This document shows, one piece after another, positions 19,901 to 28,501 of a stretch of 64,000 bases of DNA; position 1 is the first letter of the stretch; each line of letters opens with the position of its first letter. A model generated the notes under the pieces. It had not been told where the DNA came from. It did not search any database and was given only the letters and a program-made list of their open reading frames with translations. This DNA comes from Bacteroidales bacterium UBA3810 (lineage in GTDB: Bacteria > Bacteroidota > Bacteroidia > Bacteroidales > Paludibacteraceae). Made by a program: the position numbers and the translations under genes. The DNA lies in contig DFEE01000020.1 in assembly GCA_002368645.1 (NCBI GenBank), positions 26,720-90,719 on the forward strand, given 5' to 3'.

Positions 19901-22900
19901 CCCTTCCTGTCCTACCTCATAGGTGATACATGGAATAGGCGTCTCTTGGAGTTTAGCACTCGGTGCAGCCAAAGTGAGTTGGTATGTCAGTTCGTCGGGA
20001 TTAAAGTGAATGTCATAGCCCTCTACAGCGATGTTGTTCAGGAACACGATATCACTGAGGTTCGGAGTAATCTTAATGCTATAGGTCTTGGTCGTTGAAC
20101 CATCTGCAGCGGTTACAAGCACGGTATAAAGCGAGTCAGCATAAGCAATATCCAGTGTCTGGTCAACGGAGTTCTTGAGTACAACTAAGTTGATAGCCGT
20201 ATCCGTTGCTACCGTGTAATTGACATTGGAGGCATTCCAGTTTTCGATAGCATCATTGCCCACATAAATGGCTTTGAGGGTAGCATCATTATCCGGTGCC
20301 GTACCGTAATTGAGGATATAAGCATGTTCTGCAAGGGCATTATCATATACCTTCCAAGTCTCTTTACCAAACTCTTGAATGAGAGCAACACTATCTCTAT
20401 CAAAGGCACGTTTCACGCCTACCCAAGTCGGTTGAGCAATATCGTATTCCGTTGTAGCAGGGTCAAAGGTCGCCATATCAGCACCGTTTAAGGTCATTTC
20501 GGACAAGAGACCACTTGTTGTTTGCGAGTCATCCACAGTTACAATATACGGTTCGCCTACCGTGCCGTCCTCAGCGGTAACGGTCAAGGTGATTTGGTGC
20601 TTACCCTCAACCATATCCACGGTCTGACCATCGAAGAATTTCTCAAAAGCGATAACGGGGAATGTCAACGTCGAAACGGTATAAGCATGTTGCTCTGCAC
20701 TGAACGGTACATCCGTGCTGAGGACATCCTCACCTACCATTGCGGTCAAGCTCTTCAGGGCGGTGCTATTGCTGATTTGACGGTCAAAAGTAATCGTTAT
20801 TACGCGAACTTCGCCCTTTTCGGGAGTTACCGTAATAGTCACCACATCGCCATTAACAGTCGTTTTCACATTCTGACGAGAGGATGCGGGGAAAGGACGA
20901 AGGTCCGGCAATTGGGCTGTTCTACTAATCGGAATAACATAACTGTTTACTCCTGCCTGGTAGATATTGACGCTGTCCACCAAGATACTGTCCAACTCGT
21001 TATTGGTATCTAACGGACGACGTACCTGCAAAGTATAGTCCGTGTAGTCGGTACCATTTTCGGCGAAGTTTCGGATATTAGCATTGCGCACCTCGTAACC
21101 ACCAATGATAGAAGGAGTCGACCACGTAACAAGCGGAGCTTGGTCATTCACCTCACCGGTAAAGCTGAGGATAGGCCGCTCAATATATTCGGACGAATCA
21201 GCCGGATAGTCATAGGTAAAGGCAGTGGCACCATCAAACGCAGCATCACCTCCATTGACCTTCAAACCGGTCAAGGTGTGGTTATAATTGAGTTTCAGCC
21301 AATCTACATACATATCACCGACCTTGACGAAAGGAGTGCTCTGATTCGAATTCGTATGATAGTGCGAGCAGATGGTGATATTGAGCATAGTAGGCTCTCC
21401 TACCGCATTATTCAATTCGCGCAGGTTAAACGTAAAGGTCCTGTAATCATTAAAGGTATTACTATTTGCCCATGTGGAGTCAGCATAGCCCTCTGAGCCG
21501 GTCAACATATACTGTATGATGTTATTATTGCTCTGTGTCGGCATTTTATAGTTGACCTGCAACTCATCCGGACTGTTGTGGAACGCAATACCGCCATTTA
21601 TTTCAAAAGTAGTACGACCATTCAGTTTCCACCCCTCACTGGAAACATCACCCAAGGTGATGAAAGCAGGAATAATACCACCGCCAGGGCTGCTATAGTC
21701 TGAGATAAGCTCAACGGCAGAGGTTCCGTTTCCTGCAATATTATCTGTTCCGGGGCTATAGGTACCCCAACCTGAATGTTTACCCAGAGCGTCACCTACA
21801 ACATTCCAACCTGTAGGCTTTTTGGCAGAGGTAAATACGGTCATGTCTGTCCACTCCGTAAAGTCCATATTGGGGACTTGTTCGTTGACATAATAGAACC
21901 AGACATTGTAGGTATTGGTACGAGATCCATAAGAGACTTCAGCCTCCCAGTGTTTAGTTGACTGCGTGACAATATTAACATCTGCGCCTTTCGTGCTGAC
22001 ATATTTCAGCTTGGGTTTAGAGGTTACTTTAACTATGTAATCGAATACCTCGGGGTCAAAGCCGTCAATGGTAGTGCCATCAACCAAAATATCGGTCAGG
22101 GTTGCGGGGTCGGCAGTCGGAACAGAAGGAATGATATTATAAATAGTGTTCTCGGCAGACTCTTTATTGCTTAACACAATGAGTTTAGTGGTATCATTGA
22201 CACCGCCGTTTTGGACAATAACCGTCTGCTCATCGTAATTCTTTTCATACTCGACAGTGAGCGTGCGGCTGCCGTAAGGCATCGCTACCTCAAAGTTACG
22301 CTGTGCTTTATCTTTGAGGCTTAACTCTCGATCTAACTCCACAATACGAATCATCGTCAGGCGGTTGTCTCCATAAGGTTCCTCAGCGTGCACGTAGAAT
22401 CTGTAGGTACGAGTGTCGCCATTCTCGGCAGTGACAACGAGTTTCGTGGTATCGCCCAACGGGCGTGCAATATACTCAACACGTTGCTCTACCTCCGCTT
22501 TGGTATAAACAATCGGGGGCACAAGGGTATCGCCATACGGGAGTTGGACATTGTACTCAAGGATATTGGGACGGAAATTCACATCCGCATCACCATCGAA
22601 ATACATGCTTTCCAGTGCCGTATTACCGGATTTGCGAACCGGGAAAGCGATGCTATAATCTTTAGAAGCAGTGCCATTAGGTGCAACAACGTGAATGGTT
22701 GTCACACCATTTACCTTGCTATATTTCGTGGTAATCGTCTGAGCAGGTGCGCCTGCAACCGGATAAACAGACGGAATAACACGTGTGCGCCAAGCCAGTG
22801 AATCAACATAGGCAAAGGTTGAAGGATTCCACCCCTCAATAGTGTCGCCGTCAATGAGGATTGCACTTAAGAAGGCATCGTCGCTTTGTATGCGCGCGTA

Positions 22901-25900
22901 CTCTATTATATAAGAGGTTGTATCTCCATTTTCAGCCAAGACCATCACGCGTTGCTTATCTACCGAGGGTTCGGATACCAAGACGGTTTGTCCTTCATCC
23001 TTATAGACATGCAAATCGGGCAGTAACGCTCCGGCATCAAGGGTCTTATGATAGATGGTTTGCGTTGCACTAAAGCCCAAAGTCTCGGTGCTAATCCCCT
23101 TCTCATAATCTAAATACTCAAGACCTAAGAGGGCTGTTTTATTGCTCTTGACATGGGTATCCACGTAGCTATAGTTATCAATCGGGCAGTTGGGAACCAC
23201 AATGCTTGGTTCAATGAAATCGACGCCCGGAGCCTCTGTGCCGCTGCCGCCTTCGCTTGAAGAGCCGCCGGGGGCTTTGAAGTTGATGAGGTATGTATTA
23301 CCGGCATCTGCGCCTTGCGGGATAACGCTCACTTGAGCGATACCGGTAGTTGCCGGAGCAACCACAATCACTTGCTGCGAGGGATCTCCTTTTACATACG
23401 TAATTGCAGGACAAGGAGTCGCGTTATCGGGCATTTCCACTTCGTATGTTCCTAAGGAGTCAGACCTAAAGCCCTGTAGCAGGACGTTATCAAGATAAAG
23501 AGCCTGCAAATAGGCATTGTCGGACACTTGAACCACAAAGAGGAGTTCATAGACTTTCTCGGCACCACTAGCCGCGGTCACCGTGATGGTCACCAATTTA
23601 CCCTTGGTAGTTTTTTGCACATTGGCTTCTTCAGAAGCCGCGGTTGCAACAATAGTCGGTATCGAAGTTGTGCCGATTGGCAGGATAATAGTATCTTTCA
23701 GGTCCTCATTGAGTTTATCGAGATACTCCTCTCCACCGACTAAGAGGGAGGCAAGATTGTTGTTTTCATCCACCTCCACGCTGAAGTGAATCGTATAGGT
23801 GCGACTAACACCCGACTGCGGACGGACAATAATCTTGGCGTCGCCATTGACGGAAGCGGGGGTACGGAGAGTAATCGTCTCGTATTCATCTCCGGGCTTA
23901 TAGGTCACTGCAGGAGCAGCTGTAGTACCTTTAGGCAAGCGAACGGAGTATTCCATCACCTCGGCGTTAAAGTTCTCCAACTCAACGCCATCCAGATAAA
24001 TCATCTGCAAGGTGTTGACCGTACTCATGTTAACACCGAACTTAACGAGGTAGAGGGTTGAATTACCATTACCGGCAACGACATTGACTTTGGTTGTTGA
24101 GCCGGATACGACCGTTACATTCTCATACTCATCTCCTTTGTGGTACACGACTTCGGGAATAAAGGACGGGTCAGTACCTAAGGGGAGGCTGACGTTGTAT
24201 GTTGTGGTGGACCCTACAAATCCGTCAATCCACGTTGTATCAGTCGGTTGCGCAGGGTCGAGGATATAACCCAGGGCGCTAAGTGTGCTGATTTCACTCT
24301 TGGCAGTGCTGACAATCAGCTTATAAATGGACTGGTCTCCATTGGCAGCAGTCACCGTAACGAGCGTTGTACCGTCTAAACCGCCGGACTGGATATCCAC
24401 GTTCTGATATTCATCTCCAAGTATAGGAGTGATAGTCGGCATAGTTGTAGTACCCATCGGCAACGCCACACGGTAGGTCATTTGGTTCGGGTCGAAATCC
24501 TGCACATAGTTGGTGCCTCCGATTTCCATTCTCAAATCACTCAGCAAGGAATAAGAAGAAACCTCCTTTTTGAAAGTGAGTTTATAGACATTGGCAATCG
24601 CATTACCAGGTGTTGTCACCGCCAGTTGGTATGTACCGCCATCTATTTCCGCCGGTGCTGTATGTACAACAGTCTGCTGTCCGGGGTACATTTGTACTGC
24701 CTCGACGGTCGGCATAGTTGTTGTGCTCAGAGGCAGGGATACTTTCTTATAAATGAACTTATCAGGGCTAAATCCCGGCAAGGAGTTGCCGTTAATCTTG
24801 ATATCCGCCAAGCGGTTATCGGCTAATAGTGCAACGCTGAAATTGACCGTATATGTCTTTTGTGCACCTGAAGCAGCCGTCACCAAGATGGTAGCGGAAG
24901 CGGTTACAGACGACGCCTGCGTCACAACATATGTTGCTGCGGGGTCTGCGGGAACAGCATCCACTACAGGAGCTGTGGTTGTGCCATAAGGAAGTTTAAC
25001 GTTATAGGAAGGGTTGTTCGCACTAAAGCCGTTGATATTGTTGCCATTGACCGAGATAGAAGCCAGGTTGCAGTTGGTACTGGCAGCACGAACGAACTTG
25101 ATGCGGTAGGTATGGGTACTGCTACCGTCTTCAGCGGTAACGGTAATGACGGTCGGTGCTCCATCAATCGTGCCCGGGGTAACAGTCATTTCGTCGGAGC
25201 CTAAGACACGTCCCGGGAAGTTAGCGACCGTACCGGCAGCATTGGTTATTGAACCGACACCACGACGAGCGACGATAGAAGGCATCTCGGTAGCGTTTTC
25301 GCCCAAGCTATAGACCTGCTCTTCGGAGCTCTCGGGGTCAAAGCCTGCCCACACTTTATTGCCCACAACCAACTGGTCAATCTTACTGGTATAAATCAGT
25401 TCGACATCATCGACGTAAAGACTATTACCGGCATAGAGACCTGTAGAAGCGCGCAGTTCGGGGTAACGACCGGCACTAAAGATGATATTCATTTTCTGCG
25501 GTTTATCATCCTTTAGGTAATATATCGGCAGGGTCATTTTGGTCCAATTGCTGTAGAGTTTTTTCTCGAAATACACTGCCTCGGCAATCTGACCGGGTTG
25601 TGCTTTAGTATCCGTACCGCAGTTATTGGGGTTGGTAGCGAGACGGATGTCAGACTCTTCGTCTGTAACATTCACATTTGTGCAAGACCCGTCTTTACCA
25701 CCATAGGAGTCCGCTTGTGCGGTACCCGCCCAAGAGTAAAAGACGAGGTAGAAGTTTTCTTTGGTGACATTGTCGCCGGTACGTTTAATCCAAACGGACA
25801 TACTATCAGGGCGGTAGGTCCAGTTGATACCACCACGTGTACCTGCAGTTGCTTTATCTTTCTGCATAACACTGGGTAAATACACCCAGGGAGTACCCAA

Positions 25901-26179
25901 GGTAAAGTATCCCGGACTTGTCTCAACGATACCCATAGCGCCGACCTCTTGGTCCTGCACCATCATGGAATAGCTACCGGTATGTCCTGCTTCGCGGTGG
26001 GCGAAGTTAAAATCAAATCCCGCTTGGCTGACGTTACAAGCATTCCAACTTGCGGGTTGAATGTTTCCATTAAATTTAGCACCTGACCAGTCTTCGAAAC
26101 TCGGGTTAGGCAGCTGTTGTGCGCTTACTAATGCTGTCGTCAGCACTACATTAAGCAACAAAGTGTAAATCTTTTTCAT
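16961..26179 (-). CDS. Giant surface protein with PCMD and cadherin-like repeats
   Basis: A 3072-residue secreted protein. I start it at the ATG at 26179 (MKKIYTLLLN), giving a signal peptide cut near VSA-QQ. Residues about 22-265 resemble a PCMD (putative carbohydrate metabolism) domain (PNPSFEDW ... LYVDDVELIY). Then come about 28 repeats of 80-100 residues, each opening with x-L-x-x-I-x-(V/L)-(N/D)-G and F-x-P, a Y-x-V-x-L-P-x-G-T-T strand and a closing VTAEDG-x-x-x-x-Y-x-(I/V)-x-F strand, like cadherin-like beta-sandwich or Ig-like repeats. A second PCMD-like domain interrupts the array at about 1433-1630 (VPNMDFTEWTDM). The C-terminus (KFYVYNVNGYG ... VLKTGKIITMP) looks like a divergent T9SS sorting domain. 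A surface glycan-binding or adhesive stalk is inferred. Single-gene unit. Confidence 0.82.
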   Translation of the reverse strand: MKKIYTLLLNVVLTTALVSAQQLPNPSFEDWSGAKFNGNIQPASWNACNVSQAGFDFNFAHREAGHTGSYSMMVQDQEVGAMGIVETSPGYFTLGTPWVYLPSVMQKDKATAGTRGGINWTYRPDSMSVWIKRTGDNVTKENFYLVFYSWAGTAQADSYGGKDGSCTNVNVTDEESDIRLATNPNNCGTDTKAQPGQIAEAVYFEKKLYSNWTKMTLPIYYLKDDKPQKMNIIFSAGRYPELRASTGLYAGNSLYVDDVELIYTSKIDQLVVGNKVWAGFDPESSEEQVYSLGENATEMPSIVARRGVGSITNAAGTVANFPGRVLGSDEMTVTPGTIDGAPTVITVTAEDGSSTHTYRIKFVRAASTNCNLASISVNGNNINGFSANNPSYNVKLPYGTTTAPVVDAVPADPAATYVVTQASSVTASATILVTAASGAQKTYTVNFSVALLADNRLADIKINGNSLPGFSPDKFIYKKVSLPLSTTTMPTVEAVQMYPGQQTVVHTAPAEIDGGTYQLAVTTPGNAIANVYKLTFKKEVSSYSLLSDLRMEIGGTNYVQDFDPNQMTYRVALPMGTTTMPTITPILGDEYQNVDIQSGGLDGTTLVTVTAANGDQSIYKLIVSTAKSEISTLSALGYILDPAQPTDTTWIDGFVGSTTTYNVSLPLGTDPSFIPEVVYHKGDEYENVTVVSGSTTKVNVVAGNGNSTLYLVKFGVNMSTVNTLQMIYLDGVELENFNAEVMEYSVRLPKGTTAAPAVTYKPGDEYETITLRTPASVNGDAKIIVRPQSGVSRTYTIHFSVEVDENNNLASLLVGGEEYLDKLNEDLKDTIILPIGTTSIPTIVATAASEEANVQKTTKGKLVTITVTAASGAEKVYELLFVVQVSDNAYLQALYLDNVLLQGFRSDSLGTYEVEMPDNATPCPAITYVKGDPSQQVIVVAPATTGIAQVSVIPQGADAGNTYLINFKAPGGSSSEGGSGTEAPGVDFIEPSIVVPNCPIDNYSYVDTHVKSNKTALLGLEYLDYEKGISTETLGFSATQTIYHKTLDAGALLPDLHVYKDEGQTVLVSEPSVDKQRVMVLAENGDTTSYIIEYARIQSDDAFLSAILIDGDTIEGWNPSTFAYVDSLAWRTRVIPSVYPVAGAPAQTITTKYSKVNGVTTIHVVAPNGTASKDYSIAFPVRKSGNTALESMYFDGDADVNFRPNILEYNVQLPYGDTLVPPIVYTKAEVEQRVEYIARPLGDTTKLVVTAENGDTRTYRFYVHAEEPYGDNRLTMIRIVELDRELSLKDKAQRNFEVAMPYGSRTLTVEYEKNYDEQTVIVQNGGVNDTTKLIVLSNKESAENTIYNIIPSVPTADPATLTDILVDGTTIDGFDPEVFDYIVKVTSKPKLKYVSTKGADVNIVTQSTKHWEAEVSYGSRTNTYNVWFYYVNEQVPNMDFTEWTDMTVFTSAKKPTGWNVVGDALGKHSGWGTYSPGTDNIAGNGTSAVELISDYSSPGGGIIPAFITLGDVSSEGWKLNGRTTFEINGGIAFHNSPDELQVNYKMPTQSNNNIIQYMLTGSEGYADSTWANSNTFNDYRTFTFNLRELNNAVGEPTMLNITICSHYHTNSNQSTPFVKVGDMYVDWLKLNYNHTLTGLKVNGGDAAFDGATAFTYDYPADSSEYIERPILSFTGEVNDQAPLVTWSTPSIIGGYEVRNANIRNFAENGTDYTDYTLQVRRPLDTNNELDSILVDSVNIYQAGVNSYVIPISRTAQLPDLRPFPASSRQNVKTTVNGDVVTITVTPEKGEVRVITITFDRQISNSTALKSLTAMVGEDVLSTDVPFSAEQHAYTVSTLTFPVIAFEKFFDGQTVDMVEGKHQITLTVTAEDGTVGEPYIVTVDDSQTTSGLLSEMTLNGADMATFDPATTEYDIAQPTWVGVKRAFDRDSVALIQEFGKETWKVYDNALAEHAYILNYGTAPDNDATLKAIYVGNDAIENWNASNVNYTVATDTAINLVVLKNSVDQTLDIAYADSLYTVLVTAADGSTTKTYSIKITPNLSDIVFLNNIAVEGYDIHFNPDELTYQLTLAAPSAKLQETPIPCITYEVGQEGQTVVAELGAVGEETYLNVTAEDGIATRRYAIKIDAEPSHNANLDMIYVNGWRVDTLFESGRHYYSKRIAAETVQLEYLKQDKFQTVTVTEVEAAGETGHYTEKLHVLAEDGVTYSDYIVEVYLETMSNIATLDNISLNGAAMSEYNVEQNPEITFDPGNNNYVIYMPQGTTSIPEVGTVLTAPVKSVDIQKDANDVDIVVTAKDEVHTNTYHLSFREKQSANAYLDSITYTFKNASGFWEEKAVRNFNKETYFYTETLPQEVRGVQKLTWKNGDEWQTVESVIEPVGVDAVKATIDVMAGDGVTSKQYVVFFQFTYATETYLSEINANLVRLENYDMTVRNYEIQLAPGTANHPELGFEKFRESQKVVIDTIQNVENKMVRQLRVTAESGDYGIYTVTTEIQKYADNQLTMIYVGVDSLKGFTPEGTEFYHTLPYGTTMLPIVKYEADETETVSSSYMIDTTAHSLGQMVQLEVTAQNGAKHTYLIHFPIAYNDDATLAMITLNENQLLPGFNDNLLNYKVVLGMTEALPSVVGVLKDENTQSLEYQTIGDPLNFEDTTYVVLKVTAEDQVTSKEYRIMFTHEKSKNAFLADLLVSGVEEDIAFSPDLFRYDFTIPFGQDTMPLVSAILAEEGQWVNENWSDTIWADDHTAQLSLELDVYSPSCADDPAFCEDFNVYQLIFTLGKDPDNALSAILLNGDTIEGFDPEQTEYTIAFEAGSADEDKYPLEAFTAIARSEQAEVTTSMQDGGTVLISVQAGNGDVRMYVITQEIVLSSENRLSAILVGEEGLVDFDPNMDYSTMEHQYIYWLPTGGSAPVITPVPMSDRAEVANPLINPVQDEDGQMLGYEAIIICTSEAGEDREYRVFMPYDTINDAAAVKTTDCLVKVIPGGKLLVGTIRKNVKFYVYNVNGYGSGTYELTPCDANHREVVILANGDEELVDFWGNNGTEVQLKPGTVYVYSFFEGDTKVLKTGKIITMP

Positions 26180-26248
26180 TATCAATTGTGATTAAAATAT
26201 TTTTCCTCTTGCCTGTACGCGCAAGCGCGCAGTACGCAATTTACGCCG

Positions 26249-26280
26249 CAAAATTACAATTTAATTACGACATACGCAAT
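26249..26280 (-). promoter_or_regulatory. Probable promoter for the second giant gene
   Basis: Minus-strand TAATTTTG (26256-26249) matches TAnnTTTG. At the correct 20-base distance lies ATTG (26280-26277), one mismatch from TTTG. The start codon is about 70 bases downstream. Confidence 0.55.
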
Positions 26281-26291
26281 ACCTGCACTTA

Positions 26292-26330
26292 CTAAAAAAG
26301 TGTCCATTTTTATGATTGGACACTTTTTAG
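26292..26330 (-). terminator. Rho-independent terminator downstream of dnaA
   Basis: AAAAAGTGTCCA (26295-26306) pairs with TGGACACTTTTT (26317-26328) around a ten-base loop, with U-rich flanks on the minus strand. It lies about 55 bases past the dnaA stop codon and upstream of the next gene's promoter, so it separates the two units. Confidence 0.85.
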
Positions 26331-26383
26331 CGGCTATTTTAGGGGTAAAATAATTAACGATTGTTAAGATTATGTAAAAAAAT

Positions 26384-27775
26384 TTAATGCATAATAGCGG
26401 ACTTAATCCGCTGCATTTGCTGCCTTAGTATGGGATCAACCTCAAGGCGTCCTTTGAACTCGTTGTACGAATGCAGTACCGTAGCGTGCGTCCGCCGTCC
26501 CAAGAAGAGTCCGATTTCGTTCAAGCTATGTTCGGTCAGTATCTTTGTGAGATAAATCATCATATGTCTTGCCTGCATCACTTCGGATGTGCGTGAAGCG
26601 CTTTGGATAGCACGAGCGGAGAGGTGATAGTGCTCTGCGACGGCATCGCAAATCTCATTCATAGAGATTACTCTGGGTCGAAGTGAGACGATGCGCGACA
26701 CAACCTTTTCGGCCAAAGCCATGTCAATTTCTTTGTCCGAGAGCGTGCTATATGCCAGCAGTGAAGCCAAAACGCCTTCGAGGTCGCGAACGGAGTCACC
26801 GACATTGGTAGCGATGAAGTCCACAATCTCGTCGCTTAACTCAATACCATCCCGTTTCATCTTCGTCAAGAGGATATCTTTCCTCAGTTGATAATCGGGT
26901 TGGAGCATCTCCACGGACAAACCCCATTTGAAGCGGGTCAAGAGGCGCGCCTCTACATCCTTCAGTTCCAATGGCGGGCGGTCACTGGTCATAATGAGTT
27001 GTTTGCGGCTCTGCTGCAAGTAATTGAAGATATGGAAGAACGTGTCTTGCGTTTTCGTCAACCCGCTAAAATATTGTATATCATCTACGATGAGCACGTC
27101 CAACTGCTGGTAGAAGCGCAGGAAGTCGGGAATATGGTTATGCTGTGCCGCTTCTTGATATTGCAGTTTGAAGGTATTGGCAGAAACATAGATTACCTTT
27201 TTGTCCGGGTACAATTGAAGTACCTGATTACCAATAGCATTGGCAAGGTGGGTTTTACCTACCCCACTATCCCCAAAAATGAACAAGGGGTTAAAAGCAG
27301 TATTACCGGGTCTCTGCGCCACAGCCAAACCACTTGTTCTGGCATATTTATTGGCTTCACCGATAACAAATGTATTGAAGGTATAACTCGGGTTGAGTTG
27401 GCTGTCCCATTTGCTCAGCGGCTGTTGGGCAACCGAACTCGCAAGGTCACCCGCCAGTGCCGAGTCAATAAGAGGGCTGATATTACTGGGAGACTTAACG
27501 GATGTGCCGGAAGTCGAATCTACCACAATACGGTAATCTAATTTCACATTAGGACCGAAAACACGGCGCAATGTCTGTGCCAATAAGTCCAAGTAATTTT
27601 CCTCTATATACGTTACTACAAATTGTGACGAGGCTTGGAGAACCAAAAGTTCATCCTGTTCATTGAAAGATAGCGGAATCAAAGGCTTAAACCAAGTCTG
27701 GAAAGCACTATTGCTCATATTGTCGGATAGAACTTCCAGACATTGATCCCATAATATGTTCAACTGTTTTGCCAC
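26384..27775 (-). CDS. dnaA: Chromosomal replication initiator DnaA
   Basis: AAA+ ATPase that binds DnaA boxes at oriC and opens the duplex; 463 residues, normal length. Domain I is at residues 1-85 (LWDQCLEVL, FQTWFKPL). After a linker, domain III starts near LNPSYTFNTFVIGEAN; the Walker A is GDSGVGKTH (168-176) and Walker B VLIVDDIQ (227-234), with the arginine-bearing EARLLTRFKWGL segment after them. Domain IV ends with LGRRTHATVLHSYNEF, the DnaA-box-recognition signature. The start codon is GTG (27775-27773). It is transcribed alone, from its own promoter to its own terminator. Upstream is an AT-rich, repeat-rich spacer. Confidence 0.98.
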   Translation of the reverse strand: MAKQLNILWDQCLEVLSDNMSNSAFQTWFKPLIPLSFNEQDELLVLQASSQFVVTYIEENYLDLLAQTLRRVFGPNVKLDYRIVVDSTSGTSVKSPSNISPLIDSALAGDLASSVAQQPLSKWDSQLNPSYTFNTFVIGEANKYARTSGLAVAQRPGNTAFNPLFIFGDSGVGKTHLANAIGNQVLQLYPDKKVIYVSANTFKLQYQEAAQHNHIPDFLRFYQQLDVLIVDDIQYFSGLTKTQDTFFHIFNYLQQSRKQLIMTSDRPPLELKDVEARLLTRFKWGLSVEMLQPDYQLRKDILLTKMKRDGIELSDEIVDFIATNVGDSVRDLEGVLASLLAYSTLSDKEIDMALAEKVVSRIVSLRPRVISMNEICDAVAEHYHLSARAIQSASRTSEVMQARHMMIYLTKILTEHSLNEIGLFLGRRTHATVLHSYNEFKGRLEVDPILRQQMQRIKSAIMH

Positions 27776-27808
27776 GTCTTATATTATATAGTAATTTTTT
27801 GCATCAAC

Positions 27809-27828
27809 GGCACAAAAAAAAACGTGCC
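27809..27828 (-). promoter_or_regulatory. Hairpin in the dnaA leader
   Basis: GGCAC (27809-27813) and GTGCC (27824-27828) are inverted repeats around a mostly-A loop (poly-U in the mRNA). It falls in the roughly 65-base leader between the predicted transcription start and the GTG codon. A role in controlling translation or mRNA stability is only a possibility. Confidence 0.4.
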
Positions 27829-27845
27829 AATTGCGAAATGTGGCG

Positions 27846-27877
27846 CAAAAGTACAACAAATTTTTGAGACTGCCAAA
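27846..27877 (-). promoter_or_regulatory. Bacteroidota-type promoter for dnaA
   Basis: Minus-strand TTTG (27877-27874), 20 bases, then TACTTTTG (27853-27846). Both boxes match consensus exactly. The GTG start of dnaA is about 70 bases downstream. Confidence 0.8.
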
Positions 27878-28222
27878 AAAAATGCCCCTTTTGCTATTTC
27901 ACATCTAAATTGCTATCTATGCACATTTCAGCAAATTATGAATTTTGAATTGATTTTTAGCACTTTACCAAACTTTTCAACAACTAATATGTTGATTATT
28001 AGGGGTAAATAAAATTCTCATTTTTTAACCATTTCGCCTACGCCTATTGGGCAAAAGGCTTTATTTCCTAAGAAGATTGCCAGTGGCGCCTTGAGCAACA
28101 TTATTTAGACAAAATTTAAATATAATTCAGGGACGTCAGCTTTAGGTAAATAGAATCCTTATTCAGATTTAGTCATTCAAAGGTATTATTTTTATACCAA
28201 AATATACCGATAGCTGCTGAAT
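27878..28222. other. AT-rich spacer upstream of dnaA, weak oriC candidate
   Basis: No coding frame is convincing here. Sequence at about 27974-28000 carries TTTTCAACA and, in opposite orientation, TGTTGATTA, each two mismatches or so from a DnaA box (TTATCCACA), forming the inverted repeat TCAACA/TGTTGA. The spacer is strongly AT-rich, lies next to dnaA, and marks the point where genes change from mostly minus to mostly plus. That is compatible with an origin but is not proof; I found no cluster of exact DnaA boxes. Confidence 0.25.
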
Positions 28223-28266
28223 AACCTACTAATCACCTACTAATAACATACTAATAACCTACTATA
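28223..28266. repeat. 11-base tandem repeat, four units
   Basis: AACCTACTAAT, CACCTACTAAT, AACATACTAAT and AACCTACTATA follow each other with an exact 11-base period. The sequence differs from the 11-base array at 16817, but the period and intergenic position are the same. Confidence 0.9.
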
Positions 28267-28272
28267 ATTAGA

Positions 28273-28405
28273 GTACAAACAGCGTCCCTAATGGGGGATA
28301 TAAACATAGACCTTAATGGGGGTACAAACAGCGTCCCTAATGAGGGATATAAACAGTGACCTTAATGGGGGTACAAAAAGCGTCCCTAACGAGGGGTATA
28401 AGACA
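28273..28405. repeat. 49-base tandem repeat made of two half-units
   Basis: Units start at 28273, 28322 and 28371 (third incomplete). Each contains two similar halves of about 24-25 bases: one with ACAAACAGCGTCCCTAATG, the other with ATAAAC, then GACCTTAATGGGG. No unique spacers separate the copies, so this is a minisatellite and not a CRISPR array. Confidence 0.9.
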
Positions 28406-28498
28406 GTTTAAGGCACAAGATGGTGTGCCGTTTATGCGCAAGATGGAATGCCGTTTATGCGCAATATGGAATACCGTTTAAGCACAAGATGGTGTGCC
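28406..28498. repeat. 23-base tandem repeat, four units
   Basis: Units start at 28406, 28430, 28453 and 28476 (the first is 24 bases long). Each starts with GTTTA, has AAGATGG (AATATGG in the third) in the middle and ends in GCC or ACC. The array ends three bases before the stop codon of the amidase gene. Confidence 0.92.
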
Positions 28499-28501
28499 GT
28501 T

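Noticed and set aside
18608..22801. Plus-strand open frames of 100-200 codons within the second giant gene
   Set aside because: Antisense to the repeat-bearing frame; they arise from its codon pattern.
28273..28498. CRISPR-like array near dnaA
   Set aside because: Copies are directly adjacent with no unique spacers and no cas genes are in the window; these are tandem minisatellites.
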